Assembly (NCBI GenBank): GCA_003342815.1 | Contig: PTEX01000012.1 | Coordinates: 3,863,880 to 3,927,879 of the forward strand | Reading direction: 5' to 3' | Source: Eudromia elegans | Lineage: Eukaryota; Chordata; Aves; Tinamiformes; Tinamidae | DNA length: 64,000 nucleotides | Shown here: one piece after another, positions 49,331-62,519 of the stretch | Layout of the letters: each line of letters begins with the position of its first letter | Numbering within the stretch: the first letter of the stretch is position 1 | The notes under the pieces: model-generated | The model's database searches: none | What the model saw: the letters and a program-made list of their open reading frames with translations, nothing else | Told to the model about the DNA's origin: nothing | Position numbers and translations under genes: made by a program

Positions 49331-50490
49331 ACAAGAAAGGAAATGTCAGAAGGAAAATGTGAGAGAGGCACAAAAACCCCATGTTTTGGAAGTGGTTTCA
49401 CTTTGGGCTGATATGCCTTTCAAGGATGTTATCCAGCTGTTTCTCATACATTACTGTTGTGTATTCTGTTCTGATGGGTTTCTCCATAATGCCCACAGAA
49501 TCACTTTTTTCTCTCTGAAAACTGTGATCTTATTTTTACAGGACTGCCATCCTACAATGGATCTCACACACCACGTATATCCTTTGCACCTGCCTGCCCT
49601 CTGCCAAGTCTCTTTGGAGACCCAGGTAGGGGGCTCAGGGAATCCACACCAGGAGAGGAAGGTAAGGAGATGGTTTCCGTTCACATCCAAGGAAGCTCAC
49701 AAGTGACACAGCCCTGCTGGTATGGTGTGATCCTGGTGGAGGGAGGAAAAGGGACAGCTGAATAACAAGAGCAAGAAGGATGAGCTCCAGTTTTGCCATG
49801 TAACCATAGTGACTGCAGAGGTGACAGCCGTGACACGAACCCAGCGGGTCACTGCATCTGAGCAGGAAACCGGCTCTCCCACCGGAGCGAGGAGGAGCTA
49901 CAGAAAGGGATGGGCTGAGGTGATAGGTGTGCCAGTCGGAATGTTTTTGTTTTAGTCAGATTTTTTTTACTCTGAGTAAAGAGTATTTACACAATGGACT
50001 GATTTTCTGTGTGTCAGTACTGACAGTCCTTCGTTTAAGGAAAAAGAAAAAAGTTGTTATAGAGAAAAGCCTTTTTTTTTTTCCATTTTCGAAAAGCAAT
50101 GCTGAGAATCTGCTTTAAAATAAAAGTTAATATGATCATAGCTTCATAAAAAGACGACATTTAAGATAAACTGTTTTGTCTCCCCAAAGCAAAACCAGAC
50201 AATGCAGCCAGCTAATCTAATACTGTTTTTGGAATAGTTGTTATTCTTCTATTTCAGACCAAGCAAAATATTCAGGAAACTAGAATAATGAATAGAAAAT
50301 GGATTCCTAATTCAATTATTCAGCTTACAGGTGCTATGCATATGTGACAGTCACTTGGTTTGGTGCATGTATTAGCATTAAGTTTTCACGTATTCCCTAC
50401 ATATATCTAGAAATATTTTGTTATTGTAAATGATATTTCACTTCCTGATAGACTATTCCGGTCTTCCCTCCTGAATTATCTGGGAAGGGA

Positions 50491-50540
50491 AAGGGAGAGG
50501 AGAGGAGAGGAGAGGAGAGGAGAGGAGAGGAGAGGAGAGG
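50491..50540. repeat. (GGAGA)n microsatellite, left of gap
   Basis: GGGAGAGGAGAGG-type units lead directly into a 40-N gap. The flank changes to GGGAGGGGAGGG on the other side. Confidence 0.95.
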
Positions 50541-50580
50541 NNNNNNNNNNNNNNNNNNNNNNNNNNNNNNNNNNNNNNNN
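50541..50580. other. assembly gap (40 N)
   Basis: A short N run wholly inside a purine-rich tandem array. Confidence 0.98.
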
Positions 50581-50593
50581 GGGAGGGGAGGGA
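50581..50593. repeat. end of GGAGG-type array right of gap
   Basis: GGGAGGGGAGGGA closes the array. The G-runs are longer than on the left side, so the unit changes within the gap. Confidence 0.85.
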
Positions 50594-53159
50594 TACTTAT
50601 TCGTTGTCTGAATCTTCTCATTGACTCTATTTCCCATGCACTAAATACTACCCTTGGAATTATGCTGTACTTTCTTAAGAATCTATGTACACCATGGGCC
50701 TCGTTTTTCCTAGAAAAGAAATATGAAGTGGATATTTTACAGAGATAGATGGTAAATGTGCCATATTTCAACAAATGAATAATGTGAGCTATCACATCAG
50801 TGAGATTCAGAGAAATGTAACCATTAAGAAGTTTCTCTGGAGGTGTTTTTCTCTATGATCAGGACAACATCTCCATAAGGCAATCTGCCCCTTCTATCTG
50901 GAGAGTTTTAGGATGCTGCTGCTCAACCTCTACAACTTCATCTTTCTTGACATGAGGAAAAAACAGAGGTCACACTTCTCTTCAATGCTAGGTGTGAAGA
51001 GACTCTTTCCTCATCACTGCGGCTGTCAGGCTCTTCTCCGTGCCAGCACAGAACACATAAAGAGCAGCTCTGGCCTCCAAATGTTGAAATTATCTCATTT
51101 CAGATGGACAATTATCTTATTTTCAGCTATCTAAAACTCAGACATGCAATGGAAGGGAGCTGTCTGATTTCCTCTACAGTCAACGGAGGAGAACCAGACA
51201 CCTACAAGGCCAATTCAACCTACCAAATTTAAACTATCATCTTCAGGGGAAGAGCATCGCACTCCAGAAATGTTCTTTCCCTAGAGCTTAGGGGGAACCT
51301 AGGTGATTAACGTGAGCAAACACCTCTTCTTTAGGCAGCTCATCCTCAGAGCAGCTTTCGAGACCATGTGTTGAAATCAACACATAGCTTTCCCTGTAAA
51401 CCAGTCTATACCCTGAATGCTGGTTTTCTTTATCAAAAAGCCAAACAGGCAAAGAAGGAGGAAAAGGATTTAATGGAGAAATGTTAGAAAAGGGAAGCCA
51501 GTTAAATAGCCCACAGACTGCACACTTCATGCTCACAGCAAGTGCCCCCACCCTCCAGTAAGTCCCTGCTACCAGGCTGGAAATAAGGATAAGAGCAACC
51601 ATCCTTCTCCTTCAACACTGATGTTTTGTGCTGGACACACAATATCTCAGCCTGGAAAACCTAAATAATTTTAAAATTGCAAGTATGTGTTTCCTTAATC
51701 ACTGTTTTTTCCACTCCACAGTTAATTTTTTGACAGCCTGGAATTTACATATCCTGTCGCTTTCTTGTAGTCAGTTAAATATGCTTGACTAGTGTTGGAG
51801 TGACGCACAACCCCCATAGTTACTGGTGTATATCAGTGACAACAAGAGCACCTGGAAGACCAACTGCACTATTTGAAAAGATATAAAATCTATTGTCAAG
51901 GCTTTTCTCCCCTTATATACATATTCTACTGTCATACGTAATAACCTAGAGCTTTGATGAGGAAGGGCATTAAATACTCCAAAGCTTTCTTGTCAGGGAG
52001 CATTAAGGGTCTCTGTTTTGTTAGCCCAATACCTGATGACACAACTTTCACTGTTTCAGAGCAAAGTGTTGAGCTGCCCCAATTTCAGCTACAGCTGATA
52101 ATGATAAATGGTAACATACTTCTCTCCAAATGCTCTCTTCTTCCTGAAGAGGAAAATCCACAAAGCCTGTCACCTCCAAATGCTGCGCAGTTAACTTTCA
52201 GTCTTTTCTGTATTTTAAGGCAAGTCCACATGAATTGCCTTTCAAATTATTTACTTGAAATGTATCTTGATAGCTTTTTTCAATAGATAATCTCATTAAG
52301 ATTAATGTTATATTTTTAAGTTCTATCTCTTTAATTAACTATAGTTATAACTTTAAGTCTTACTCTATTGAGTTTCTATGTGCCTAAATATCCTCCCAGC
52401 CATAAGATACCATCAGTATTTTCTCTGTTGTACTATAAATAGGTCTCCCACTATACATCTGATGTAATCCAACACATCTAAGCTATAATAAGATTTCACC
52501 ACCTACTGGCCCCAAACTAATGGCGTTTTGATGTTTCTACTGCACAGTTTTCCAAATCAAGCCCAAACAAGAATATTGATCAGTCTATTTTTTTAAAAAA
52601 AAGATGAAAAACAGTTTAGCAGGTTTATTAGGTCTAATGGTTTGTGCGATTTCTCTCCTGCTATTTATTTTCTGCACTCTTGATTGTCACAGCTGCCCAG
52701 GCTGGTGAATTTAATGTTCCATCATAAACACTTGCATTTGAAAGAAAAACACAGTTCTTTCCCTGTTTATAAATTTCTTATATTTAGCAGCCAAAGGATT
52801 TATCATTTCTGAAAATCTTGGCCAATGCATTTGTTTTTTCGGGTTATGCAATGAATTTTCCTTTACGGATTGCCTAGTATGGTCTCTATATGCATTATTG
52901 CTCTGTGCCTACTGGTCATCAGTAGGACTGTGCAAATTGGGGGGAAAATTTAGTGATTGTATTTTATTTTGTGGTTTTCTGTTTTTTTTGTGGTTTTTTT
53001 TTTTCCTAATAGTGTCTCTGCCTAATTCATTTCATAGTTTTAGCGAGATGAATATTCTCTTTTTATTTCTTATTACACAGCATTTCTGTAGGCTGATAAA
53101 CAGCTGCTGGATATTTTCTATGCCAAAGAAGATCTTAGCAGTGGCCAGGAGAGCGTAAT

Positions 53160-53560
53160 TCTTACAAAATAAATGAGACATTATGTAAATAAAACACTTT
53201 TAAAGCCTTCAGGCTGCAAGGTGCTATCCAGATAAGACACTGTCGCCTACAGTCGCATGTGCAACTTAAAAAAGATCAGGGTTAAGTGTCAGTTTAGATG
53301 TGCATTTCAATTAGGGTTAATAGTTCCACACTTTATGACTCATGCAAAAGCATTTGTTTGGGGGTGAGGCAAGACACGCATGAATTTTGCCTCCAAGAGA
53401 TGTGTTTGGGGGGAATATTTTGCACATGAGCCTGCTGCTTGAACAAATGGGCTTACAATTTCTGTGCATGTTGGCATAACTCACCCAAGCAACCAAAAGC
53501 TAATTTTCAAAGAGTTCTTCCAAAACACAGTTAAAATAAGATGGTACAAACCATAGCTCC
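53160..53560. promoter_or_regulatory. candidate conserved non-coding block
   Basis: Complex, simple-repeat-free sequence with a forkhead-like GTAAATAAA word near 53185 and TTAGGGTTAATAG near 53312. No long frame runs through it. Listed only as a candidate, because conservation cannot be seen from one sequence. Confidence 0.25.
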
Positions 53561-56500
53561 TCCTCTTAGAAAATGAGGCATAGCATCCAATATTTTTCCT
53601 CTGGAACTGAATGCCTTTTTGTGCCCTCCTCCTTATATTTTTCAGGATTCCTTGGTTTTCTTCTCACTGTAATTTTTTTCACTCCCTTTGGAGGAATCTT
53701 GCTTTGATGTGTGTAAACTCTGTCATAATTAAAGTTTAATACCAGCTCATCATGTAAACAGACCGTCCCCCAACAATTGGATGCCAGCGTGGCTAACAGT
53801 GCCTGCCTGCTTGTGATAAGAGTTTTGTAGTACAGGGATTAAAGGTGCTGTATGAGGATCTAGAAGCAGACCCTGGAAACCTAGACCTAGGTGTTTAAGT
53901 GCATTAATTCTAATATATGGCCTTGGTAGGGCTTGTTAAATGCCAAGAACATGCACTGATTTGAATTAAAAGAGCGCAAGGAAGGACTCTCTCACTCTGA
54001 AGGCACAGGTAAGGTGATACATAGCTAGGAAGAAGTACCAGGGACAGGAAAAGTCCTTTGTGCCCTCTCTACTTCTGACCAACACAAGCTGCCATGCTGG
54101 TGGAAAATGTCAATATATCTGATATTTTGCAAATAAATGTCCTTTATATGAAAATTGATACTCATAGCCTTCAAAGCACCTGTAGCCTTCAAAGACACTT
54201 GCCATTTCTATCATCTTTAAAGAAATATAAAATAGCCATTCATTTTTATGAGGGAGTCAAAAGGGGAGTGTGCGTGTAACCGAAAGAGCATGCAGGTTGT
54301 GCAAAGGAAGGGGGTTAGCATTACCACAGTCAGGAGCTAGAAGCAAAAGAAAAATCTGAGCTCAGTGATGCTTCCTGGCAAAGAACAGAAACCTTGGTCG
54401 TTAGGAAAGGGCTCTCACAGTTAACCAGCAGGGAAATCTTTCGTTTTTGTTGTTGTTCTGGTGGGAAAGTGCTAAGAGCGAAGTGAGCAGGCTCCCCTGC
54501 GCTGCTGTGGAGGCTTTGCTTGCAGGAGGGCACGCTTGGGCAGAGCAGGCAGGTGCTTTTGGCATTTTCTCCTGCAAGAAGAGTCAGATAGTCTTTTATT
54601 TTTTTTCCTCAGGAAGTATTTGGATTTGCACAAAATGTAAGGTAAAACTAACTCGGAACTTTTATTTGACAAAACAGAATGGTTGGTTTCCATCCTGAAC
54701 ATCTTGGGTTTTGCCTTCTGAACATCGTGTCTGCACAGCATGCCTCTTCCCTCTGAACACAGCATTTTCTTCTGTCATAACGTAACACAGTGCTTAAACA
54801 ACCCGAAACCCCCCTGCTCCATAACATCACTACTGCAATTTTCAAGAGGTTTAAAAATAACCTTGACACTTGTGATCAAGAATAGACCTATGTGACCAAA
54901 AAACCTCTGTATGTGCATGGAATGAATGGGGGATCTGGTGGTCATTCCAGCAGGATAATAAAACATTCTGGAGCAGTTTTTATAGAAGGAAGAAATGGGA
55001 CCCAGTGACAGCGCTCAAGAGGCTCCTCCAGGCCACGGCATGCTGGCTTCCTGGTGCTGCTACCTTCGCTCAGGAAGGATGAGAAGCACACAACATTTTC
55101 TAGGTTGCTTGTAGAAGCACAGACGCATCAAAAGAAACTTTTAATCTGTTCTGATGTTCACTGCTCCTGGGAGAGGAGAGCACTTCATTCAGAGCTGGAA
55201 AATATGGCTCGGCCTGAGAGGCTTCACTCTGCAGTTCTTCACAACAATTACCAGGGCCGCCTCTTAGCTGTGACCTTAATTTCCAGGAGAAGGAACAACA
55301 GCACAGAAGATTCGTGCTGCGCAGTATTGAGCTGCCTTGCACATTCTAATTTTCCTTCTCATCTCTTCATTTGCATCGTCCACGTCCTCCTTCATTCATT
55401 AATGCTCCATTACAGTCCCATCCATCTTGAAGGAAAATTGACACTACAGAGTGGATTGAATTCACGCAGCGAGGACAGAAAAAAACCCCATAAATGCTGC
55501 ATAACAAGCTTCTTCCCACTTATAATTCTATTATAGCACTGCAAATAATTAATGTGTATATCAGCTGAGGGATTTTTTTAATCAGATCTTAGTAGGAAAC
55601 TTGCAATTCAAATAGATTCATGAGCATTTAGAAATGTACACAAATCACATACACTAATTTAACTATCTCTCCCTTGGTATTTCAGCTGGGCTTTGTAAAC
55701 TGGCACCAATAACTTGCTTTAAACATTCCAGCAATACTGGATTATATCCTTCCTTTCTGCCAAAGAATCAAACCTAAAACCTCTAATGTCTTACATATAT
55801 ATATTTTCCTTTAAAAAAAAATCAGTTTTAAACCACTTAAAAATAACCAGTACAGGAATTTTGGCAATTAAATTCAAATTAGTAATACAGACTCCTTCCA
55901 TAACTAGTATTCATATATTTGTGGATTTTTTTTGTTGTTGTTGTGCAAACTTGGTAAGCCAACAGAGTTCATTCAACAACATTTCAAATCAAACCTCTTA
56001 TTTTAGTTAGACTTAATTATATCAAAGGTAGCATACATAACAACACAAAGGGAAAAGCCCAGGTGCAGCACTTAAATACCATCTCTACATTAAATTAAAA
56101 TAACTTCAGTCCACTCTCAACTGAAAGGAAAGATTTCCCTTGTTTTTCCAGGGTGCTTTATACTGATCTAATTTAAGAAGCAGAATGGGCTGCAGTCTTG
56201 CTACCTTACTACCTGGATCAATGTAATGCTTAACAGGTCTGTCCATAAAGAGGCAGTGTAATCTTGTGAAAAGTCTCCTTTTTGGGGAGGAAAGGTATTT
56301 TTGACAAGAGATACGATGTACAAAACACACATGCCCAATCATATTTAATGATATGACTTTGTACTGCCACCAGCCAGACTTCTAAACAGTAATTCAAGCT
56401 ATGTTGATGTTCAGGTTACATGGTCTTATTTTGCCATGAGAACATTTAAATTTTGAAGCATTGGCATGGTTAGCGTCCAACACTGCCGATGCTTACAGCA

Positions 56501-56819
56501 AGTACAGTCTTCTACTGCTGAGAACACCCATTGTGCCTCTGGATCAACAGCGTGCAACATGCACGCAATCTGGGAGGCTTTGGGGGGAGTTTCACCTGCC
56601 AAAGCTGATGTTTGCAACCACCCAGACAAAACAGATATACAGCTCATTACAGAGCTTTTCTAGGTACCCCCCATTGCATAGGTTGAGCATTCTTGATTTG
56701 AACAGGATAGAGAGCACAAAAAAGGAAAGTTCTCAAAATTTCCCCTTCACTTTCTATTCTGCATTTGAATAACCTTGCCTCCTGGCGGTCTATTTTTCTC
56801 CCATGTGTATAGAAAGGGA

Positions 56820-57720
56820 AGCTTCAAGAATTTACGTAGCCACCTCACACAAAGTGCAAGGATATGTTAGCATTCGTCAGCATGAAGGATTTGAGGCTTT
56901 CTAGTGCTCGGGATTCAAAAGCTGTTGAACAGCACAGGTTCTCCTGCAACTGGGTGGCATTTCAAGCCTGCTCTCTAACTTTTCCTACCTGTTCAGCTGT
57001 ACTGAATAATCGGTCAATTCTCTGCTAACAAAATTTTTTTTTCTCGAACTTTCAGCCATAAACCATATTTGCAGGTAGCAGAAACCAGTTACGTCCCGGA
57101 AGAAAGCCATTTGGTGGGAAGGTCTGATAATGAACTATCTGCTTAATTAAGTAAATATGGAAAAATCACTATATATGATCAAATTCCCCAGGTTTTTGTG
57201 CAGAGATCAGTGTCATGGAATACATGAAATATATTTTCACAACTTATTTACGAATTCCTTCCGGGCATTGACTCACATTAAAATCCACTCTTCACAAACC
57301 TCCTGCATGGAGGCCACACTTTAATTACAGTAACGTATTTGATACCCATAGAGGAAAGCATATAATCGTTGTGTTTTATTAGCTGACATGCAACATTAAA
57401 TACCACAGCAGGATCAATACTGTATAGGAATGGGGCACAGTGACAAAATGCCAAAGATCTGACACTTCCTCGTACATGTAGAAGAGTCGCTGTTATGCTG
57501 AACTGTAGCGAGTGATTTATTAGCTAATGTACAGAAACATTACCTTCTGCAGCAGGCCATTTCTGTTACTCATCAGTTTCTACAAATGATGTTCCACAGA
57601 GACTGCAAAAAGAAATTCTCTCATATCAATATTAGTGACAATAATTATTATTAATATTGATGTTCTCTTGATAAAGAATTATGTGTATTTTTCAGGTCAC
57701 TTTGTTCCTCAGAAATTTCA
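56820..57720. promoter_or_regulatory. candidate conserved non-coding block with inverted repeat
   Basis: About 900 bp of complex sequence with almost no open frame above 60 codons. It holds a palindromic homeodomain word CTTAATTAAG (57142-57151) overlapping a forkhead-like GTAAATA, and a 10-bp inverted repeat ATCAATATTA (57625-57634) / TAATATTGAT (57652-57661) with a 17-nt loop. The texture suits a developmental enhancer. Function is inferred. Confidence 0.3.
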
Positions 57721-57941
57721 CAAAAACTGATGGTTGCGTGAATCAATAAAGCAAAAAGGTGTTTTTGCAATATATTTCTTTTAACTTTGCTGCTAAAAGA
57801 AAGATATCAAATTGAGAACTCTTGAGCCATCATGAATAGGGATGCCACTTGTTTGGCCATATTCAGAAGCAGCCTTCTTGGCTGTTTTGAAAACTCAGGC
57901 TCTGATCCCTTCCTTAACCTGTTTCTTGTTTGTCTTTTTTT

Positions 57942-57958
57942 CCTTTTTTTTTTTTTTT
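57942..57958. repeat. poly-T tract
   Basis: A run of about 17 T within a longer T-rich stretch (57925-57990). Confidence 0.8.
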
Positions 57959-60742
57959 CATCTTTAGACTTTGTTTCTTTTAGTTATTGTTCATCTTTTT
58001 GATTTTTGAAACAATTTTGAAGCAATTGCCCTTTCATCTCCAAGACTGCCTCCAAGTGTATCGCCCACATGTGTCTCCAGGAAAATCCATCTGCTCTCAT
58101 CAAACTCAAGAAGAACTTGACCATACTTGAATGTCATTTTAAGGTTTTTATTCTACTTTGTTTTCCTTTTTGTGTCTTACATCCTTTCTTTTGCTCTCCC
58201 CATATTTACTCTACTCTGTAGGTAAATCTTCCCCAGAGCTGGTCATTTCTTAGGGAATGCCATAGTCAGGAAATTGACTTCTCAGTTGAGAATAATCCCT
58301 AACTGGGTGATCCGATTAGGTAGTTTATTCCTCAGATTGATCCTCCTGGATCAAAAATAAGCATTTACATTCAGAAGCCCTGTAGCCTCTGGCTTTTATT
58401 TTAACCAAAAAGTAGTTGTTTCTGCCACTTGTCTCCAAAACAAAAAGTGGTTAGTTCCTCAAAAAAAACTGCAGTAAAAGCATTAATCTGAGCTGCTCTG
58501 CAAGGGTGACCTGCAATCACTTTCCTTTCTTGGTTAAGGCAAGTTCTGCAAGTCACCAGGGAATGCACATTCCCATCTTTTCATATAAGTGAGCTGAGGG
58601 CAAAAAGAAAATAGTGAAAAAATTACAGTACCGTGGCAGAAAATGATGATGTATGACCTCAGGAGATCAAAAAATATAGGCTAAAATTGAAAAATCTTTT
58701 CAAGTAGTGGCAATTAACTGAATTTAATTGGTGCATGTGTATACCCGTCATCAGCCATGTATTAATAATATTGGCTTTCAGCCTTCATTCATGAGGGCAT
58801 GTTATCTTATTATTTTCATCAAATGGATTAACAGTCTAGATTAGCCCTTGACATTCTGTTTTATATATTAATATTAGTATTAAAATAATTTCTGCATTAA
58901 ACTATTATATGCCACCTGTTCCTCTGCTTGAATACTGGCAGATTTGAAGCACCGGATGAATTTAAGCTGTTCTAGAGTGAGGCTAAAAACCAATTATTTG
59001 TCCTCCATTTCACTAGTCGGTATGAAACCCAGAAAAGGTCATGCTTGAATACTTTGGTTTAGCCCTCCATTGCTTTTTAAAATCATTATTTTTTAAAAAA
59101 TCTTTAAAATTACTAGCATTCTGATCAGTAGTTTGTACCCCCAGGAATTAGACATACATTCACTTAGGAATAGGCCGGGATGACTTAAGGAATCATTGCT
59201 CCTCTGTGCGACCTGCCCTGCTTTCCAGCAGTAGGCAGAGGGGAAAAAGATGAACACCCTCATGTAAAGCCAAGCCCAGCCAGAAGTATTCACAAAAACC
59301 TGAGCAGAGCATCAGGATCTGCACGAGGTTTGCTTACAGAGCAGGACCCAGCTGCGTACGGGTATAGGAAGCAACATTCACAAGGCGGCTGCTACCATGG
59401 CTGGTAAAGGTTGGGCACCTAATGGTCACCACCTGCAAATCGGGCATCTGATCTCAGGTCTGGCCCTCTGGGCCCTCTCCATTCACTAAAACAGCCTCTC
59501 AAAGCAGGCTTGGACCCTCTCCTAGGGGATGGCACAGGTTGCCTACAGGAAGTGCACTCCTCCACTTCCCGTTGCCCATAGGAAAAGGCTTGGTAAGCGA
59601 GCTAGACATTTTCCTAGATGTTACACTTTCTTCCTCATTCTTCTAGTATTATTTAATTCATGAGCATGGATTGGTTTGTTTGCTGGTTTTTGAGTTTAAG
59701 CTTAGTGACTTGCTTTGGTTTGTTTTGAAAGAACGATATTTATAGTGGCTTTTCCTTCGTAAATTCACAGCTAAACTTGCTGGAATTGAATATAATGATG
59801 TTCTTGAATAATGGAAAACACTTTCTCTAATAGGTAGCTATGAAGCATAACTTAGCATGGTTTTAACTGCCTGCTGAAAGCACAGAGACTAAAAAATGGC
59901 TGTAATTAGCTGAACAACTTCATTGCTGTGTGAACACTACTTTTACCTGTATATTATTATTATTTTGATTTTAAATCAAGGCTAAAATAAAACTAAATAA
60001 AAGGTAATGAGGAGCCAGGAATCATCCCAATAGTAGGGCTGAAAAGTAATACAAAAATTGGTTAGAAATTTCAAAATAAAAATTCAAGTCTTCTTATACT
60101 CTCTCATTCTCTCTCATAAATAAAGGCAGTTCTGAACCACTGTCATCTTCAAGAACAGTAACTCAGCCAAAGAAATCTACCCAGTTCTAGCATAAAATTT
60201 TAAGTGAAGCATAGGCTTCATTTCATAGTGTGTTTGAAAATTTGGTGAACTACAAAAGCAATCTGTCATATTCCTTCTAGTCATAGACATTTTGCCAGGA
60301 CTTCAATTCATAAGCATCATGAATGTTTGAACAGTAACAAAGGGAAAGATCTACTTTGTAGATACTCCCAGTTAAACTTGATCTAGCACATTCTCAAACC
60401 TGGTATATTTTCCATAGGTCTCAAGTATGAGGTGTATCATTTACAGAAACACTCACAACTCCATCCTTACAGAACTGCCTCACCAATATCATTTTACCAA
60501 GGCAAACCTGGGAATTTCTTCTTTGTGAAGCATTGCTACAGCTTATGAGGAATGTGTGTTTAGCAAAGTTAGCAAAAAAATGTCAGCAGCTGGATAACAG
60601 AAGGAGACCAATGCATGCTTTGGGTTGTGAAATAGGGATATAAGAAGTGCAAGTGAAGATCTTTGAAGGTGCCTATCTGCAGTAAAAAGCAACCTGCGAG
60701 AAGGAATCCTTCTAGTCCTTAAGCATAATCCTCTGATCAGAA

Positions 60743-60950
60743 CAGAATCCCAGAATCCCAGAATCTCAGAATGGTTGAGGTTGGAAGGAGCCTCTAAAAT
60801 CTTCTAGTCCAGCCCCCCTGCTCCAGCAGGGACCCCTAAAGCACATGGCACAGGGTGGCATCCAGGTGGGTTTGGAAGATCTCCAGAGAAGGAGACTCCA
60901 CAGCCTCTCTGGGCAGCCTGTGCCAGGGCTCTGCCACCTGACAGGGTGGA
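60743..60950 (-). mobile_element. CR1 LINE, short 3' copy
   Basis: A minus-strand CR1 3' end, severely 5'-truncated to about 200 bp. Seen on +: 8-bp terminal repeats (CAGAATCC CAGAATCC CAGAATCT), GGTTGAGGTTGGAAGGAGCC, the CCCTGC/GCAGGG hairpin (60816-60831), then the end of the ORF ([10 protein letters not shown]-type block read on the minus strand). Over the shared 160 bp it differs from the copy at 14641 by roughly 15 bases by my count, so the two belong to the same or sister subfamilies. Homology stops near 60945-60950. Confidence 0.93.
60816..60831 (-). other. CR1 3'-UTR hairpin
   Basis: Same stem as at 14707-14722, inside the short CR1 copy. Confidence 0.65.
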
Positions 60951-62018
60951 CAGGACAGCCTGGCAGCGCAGTCATCACCTATGTGATTTTGGTTCTGGCT
61001 GCCCAGATCTCATATGGGTTCTCTCAAATAAACCTTAGCTGAGACGGCCTGTGGTCTGGCTTGTCTTCATGCTAAATGAGCTCCTGTTTGAGGATAATAG
61101 TACCCAAATGACAAATGGGAACACAAAGAGAAAAAAACTCACAGAAAAAAAATGCAGAAAAGCTGTAAGAATGTGTAAATATGGTTATGAACAAGAAGCA
61201 CTCTGGATATATCTATGGATAGTGTGGTTAGAGAAAGTAAGCTAGAGAAGCAACAGCACCATTTCTTGGTGAACAGAGGACATTTGGAGAAAGGTTGCAG
61301 AGAAAAGGTTTTGTGTCATCATCACTTGAGAAAAATAAGTCCATCTTCAGAGATAGCCACAATATATTTCTGTCCATCCTGAACTCCCCCAGTAATATCA
61401 GATATTATTCAGAGAGTTACAGGCATTGTCTGGATTGTGGGGCTGACCAGAGGAGGAAAGGAAGGAAGCAGAAAAAACTCATATTTTGGGAAGGAACATG
61501 TCCCTAAGGAGTATCTAACAGACAATAACAGAGATAATTTACCCATTTTTTTACTGGTTTAAGGGAAGGTTTTTTTTCATTTTTAAATAATCCTTGTATG
61601 ACAGAGACCACATCTTTGGCCTACGATGATGTCTCCAGGGTGCCTCTGGGTGAATTCTTTGAAGCAAACCCATCCTTACAAAGGGAAAAGTGCTATCTCC
61701 ACTGCCAATGTCTTAGTGAAGTCTCCAAGCTTTCAACAGGTGGGAGGTACAAGGGTGGGTCACTCACTATGTAGTGAAAGTATCTTTCAAAGCTTGACTG
61801 AAGAACTCTAGAACAAATGTCTCATGTATAGACAGCTCTTTAATTTCAAAACTCTAAGCCTTTAAATAGTGGAGTTTCTCATTGAGTGTAATCTGGCATT
61901 TGCAAGGTGGTGGTAAAATTATCAAGATTTTGCTGCAAGAGCACACATTCTCCAGACTGGTACCTTGCTGGTCAGATAAGCTTGATGGAAGCTGGAGATG
62001 GAAAAAATGCCTGCCTGA

Positions 62019-62070
62019 ATTATTAAAATATATCTTACATCTTCATTATTAAAATATATCTTACATCTTC
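62019..62070. repeat. 26-bp perfect tandem duplication
   Basis: The unit beginning ATTATTAAAATATATC and ending TACATCTTC occurs twice head to tail with no difference, so the duplication is recent or gene-converted. Confidence 0.95.
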
Positions 62071-62501
62071 ATTGTCTCTAAATTATGTAACCGAAAAGAA
62101 TAAGAATGAACTATGACTCTTAAAATGTTATCTGACCTTTCTGACAATGTTGTCATGATGTGTGTTTGGAAACCAATAGCTACTGTCAGATATATTAAAA
62201 AAAATGTAATTTTTCCAAAAGTTAAGAGTCATTCTGTATAGTAAGTACATTTTTGCCTTCTTGCGTTTTATAGTTAGAATTTCATCTTGAAAGACATAAA
62301 TGCCAAAAACTCCAGCTAATTTGCTTTCATCCAGATATATTTTTTCTTTTTTAAACCTGCAGGCTTGTTATGACATGCCAATGAAATAATATGTGATACT
62401 CTTTCTTCATAACATAAAATTTTAATAAGGGCTGTTTATCATCACAGTCTGTCTTCTGCTTAATGGGACCCACATGAGTGAGGACTCTCCATCTAGATAT
62501 G

Positions 62502-62519
62502 AAAAAAAAAAAAAAAAAA
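62502..62519. repeat. poly-A tract (A18)
   Basis: Eighteen consecutive A with no associated retrocopy recognised. Confidence 0.9.

Larger units (their letters stand above)
37168..50490. other. long unique stretch, no gene proven
   Basis: Thirteen kilobases without a recognisable exon or young transposon. Contents: a GC-moderate piece with 119-142 codon frames on both strands (37.4-37.9 kb, no domain, judged chance), a likely ancient repeat (38500-38660), a pyrimidine-rich tract (39443-39600), a CpG-rich patch with donor-like words (40959-41300), a GATC-rich palindromic cluster (41683-41720), a GC-rich piece at 44.7-44.9 kb, small tandem slips (45453-45476), and an enhancer-like block with a neighbouring CpG patch (48790-49330). 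Confidence 0.5.
50594..60742. other. long unique stretch, no gene seen
   Basis: Ten kilobases without a recognisable exon or CR1. The longest frame (55054-55536, +, 160 codons) has no domain and is within chance expectation. Texture resembling conserved non-coding DNA appears at 52650-52900, 53160-53560, 55020-55540 and 56820-57720. A T-run is at 57942-57958. A GC-moderate piece at 59.3-59.6 kb holds nothing I recognise. Confidence 0.5.

Noticed and set aside
55054-55536. 160-codon + open frame as a possible gene
   Set aside because: No domain, signal peptide or repeat is seen. About three such stop-free intervals are expected by chance in 64 kb, and an 80-codon frame overlaps on the other strand.
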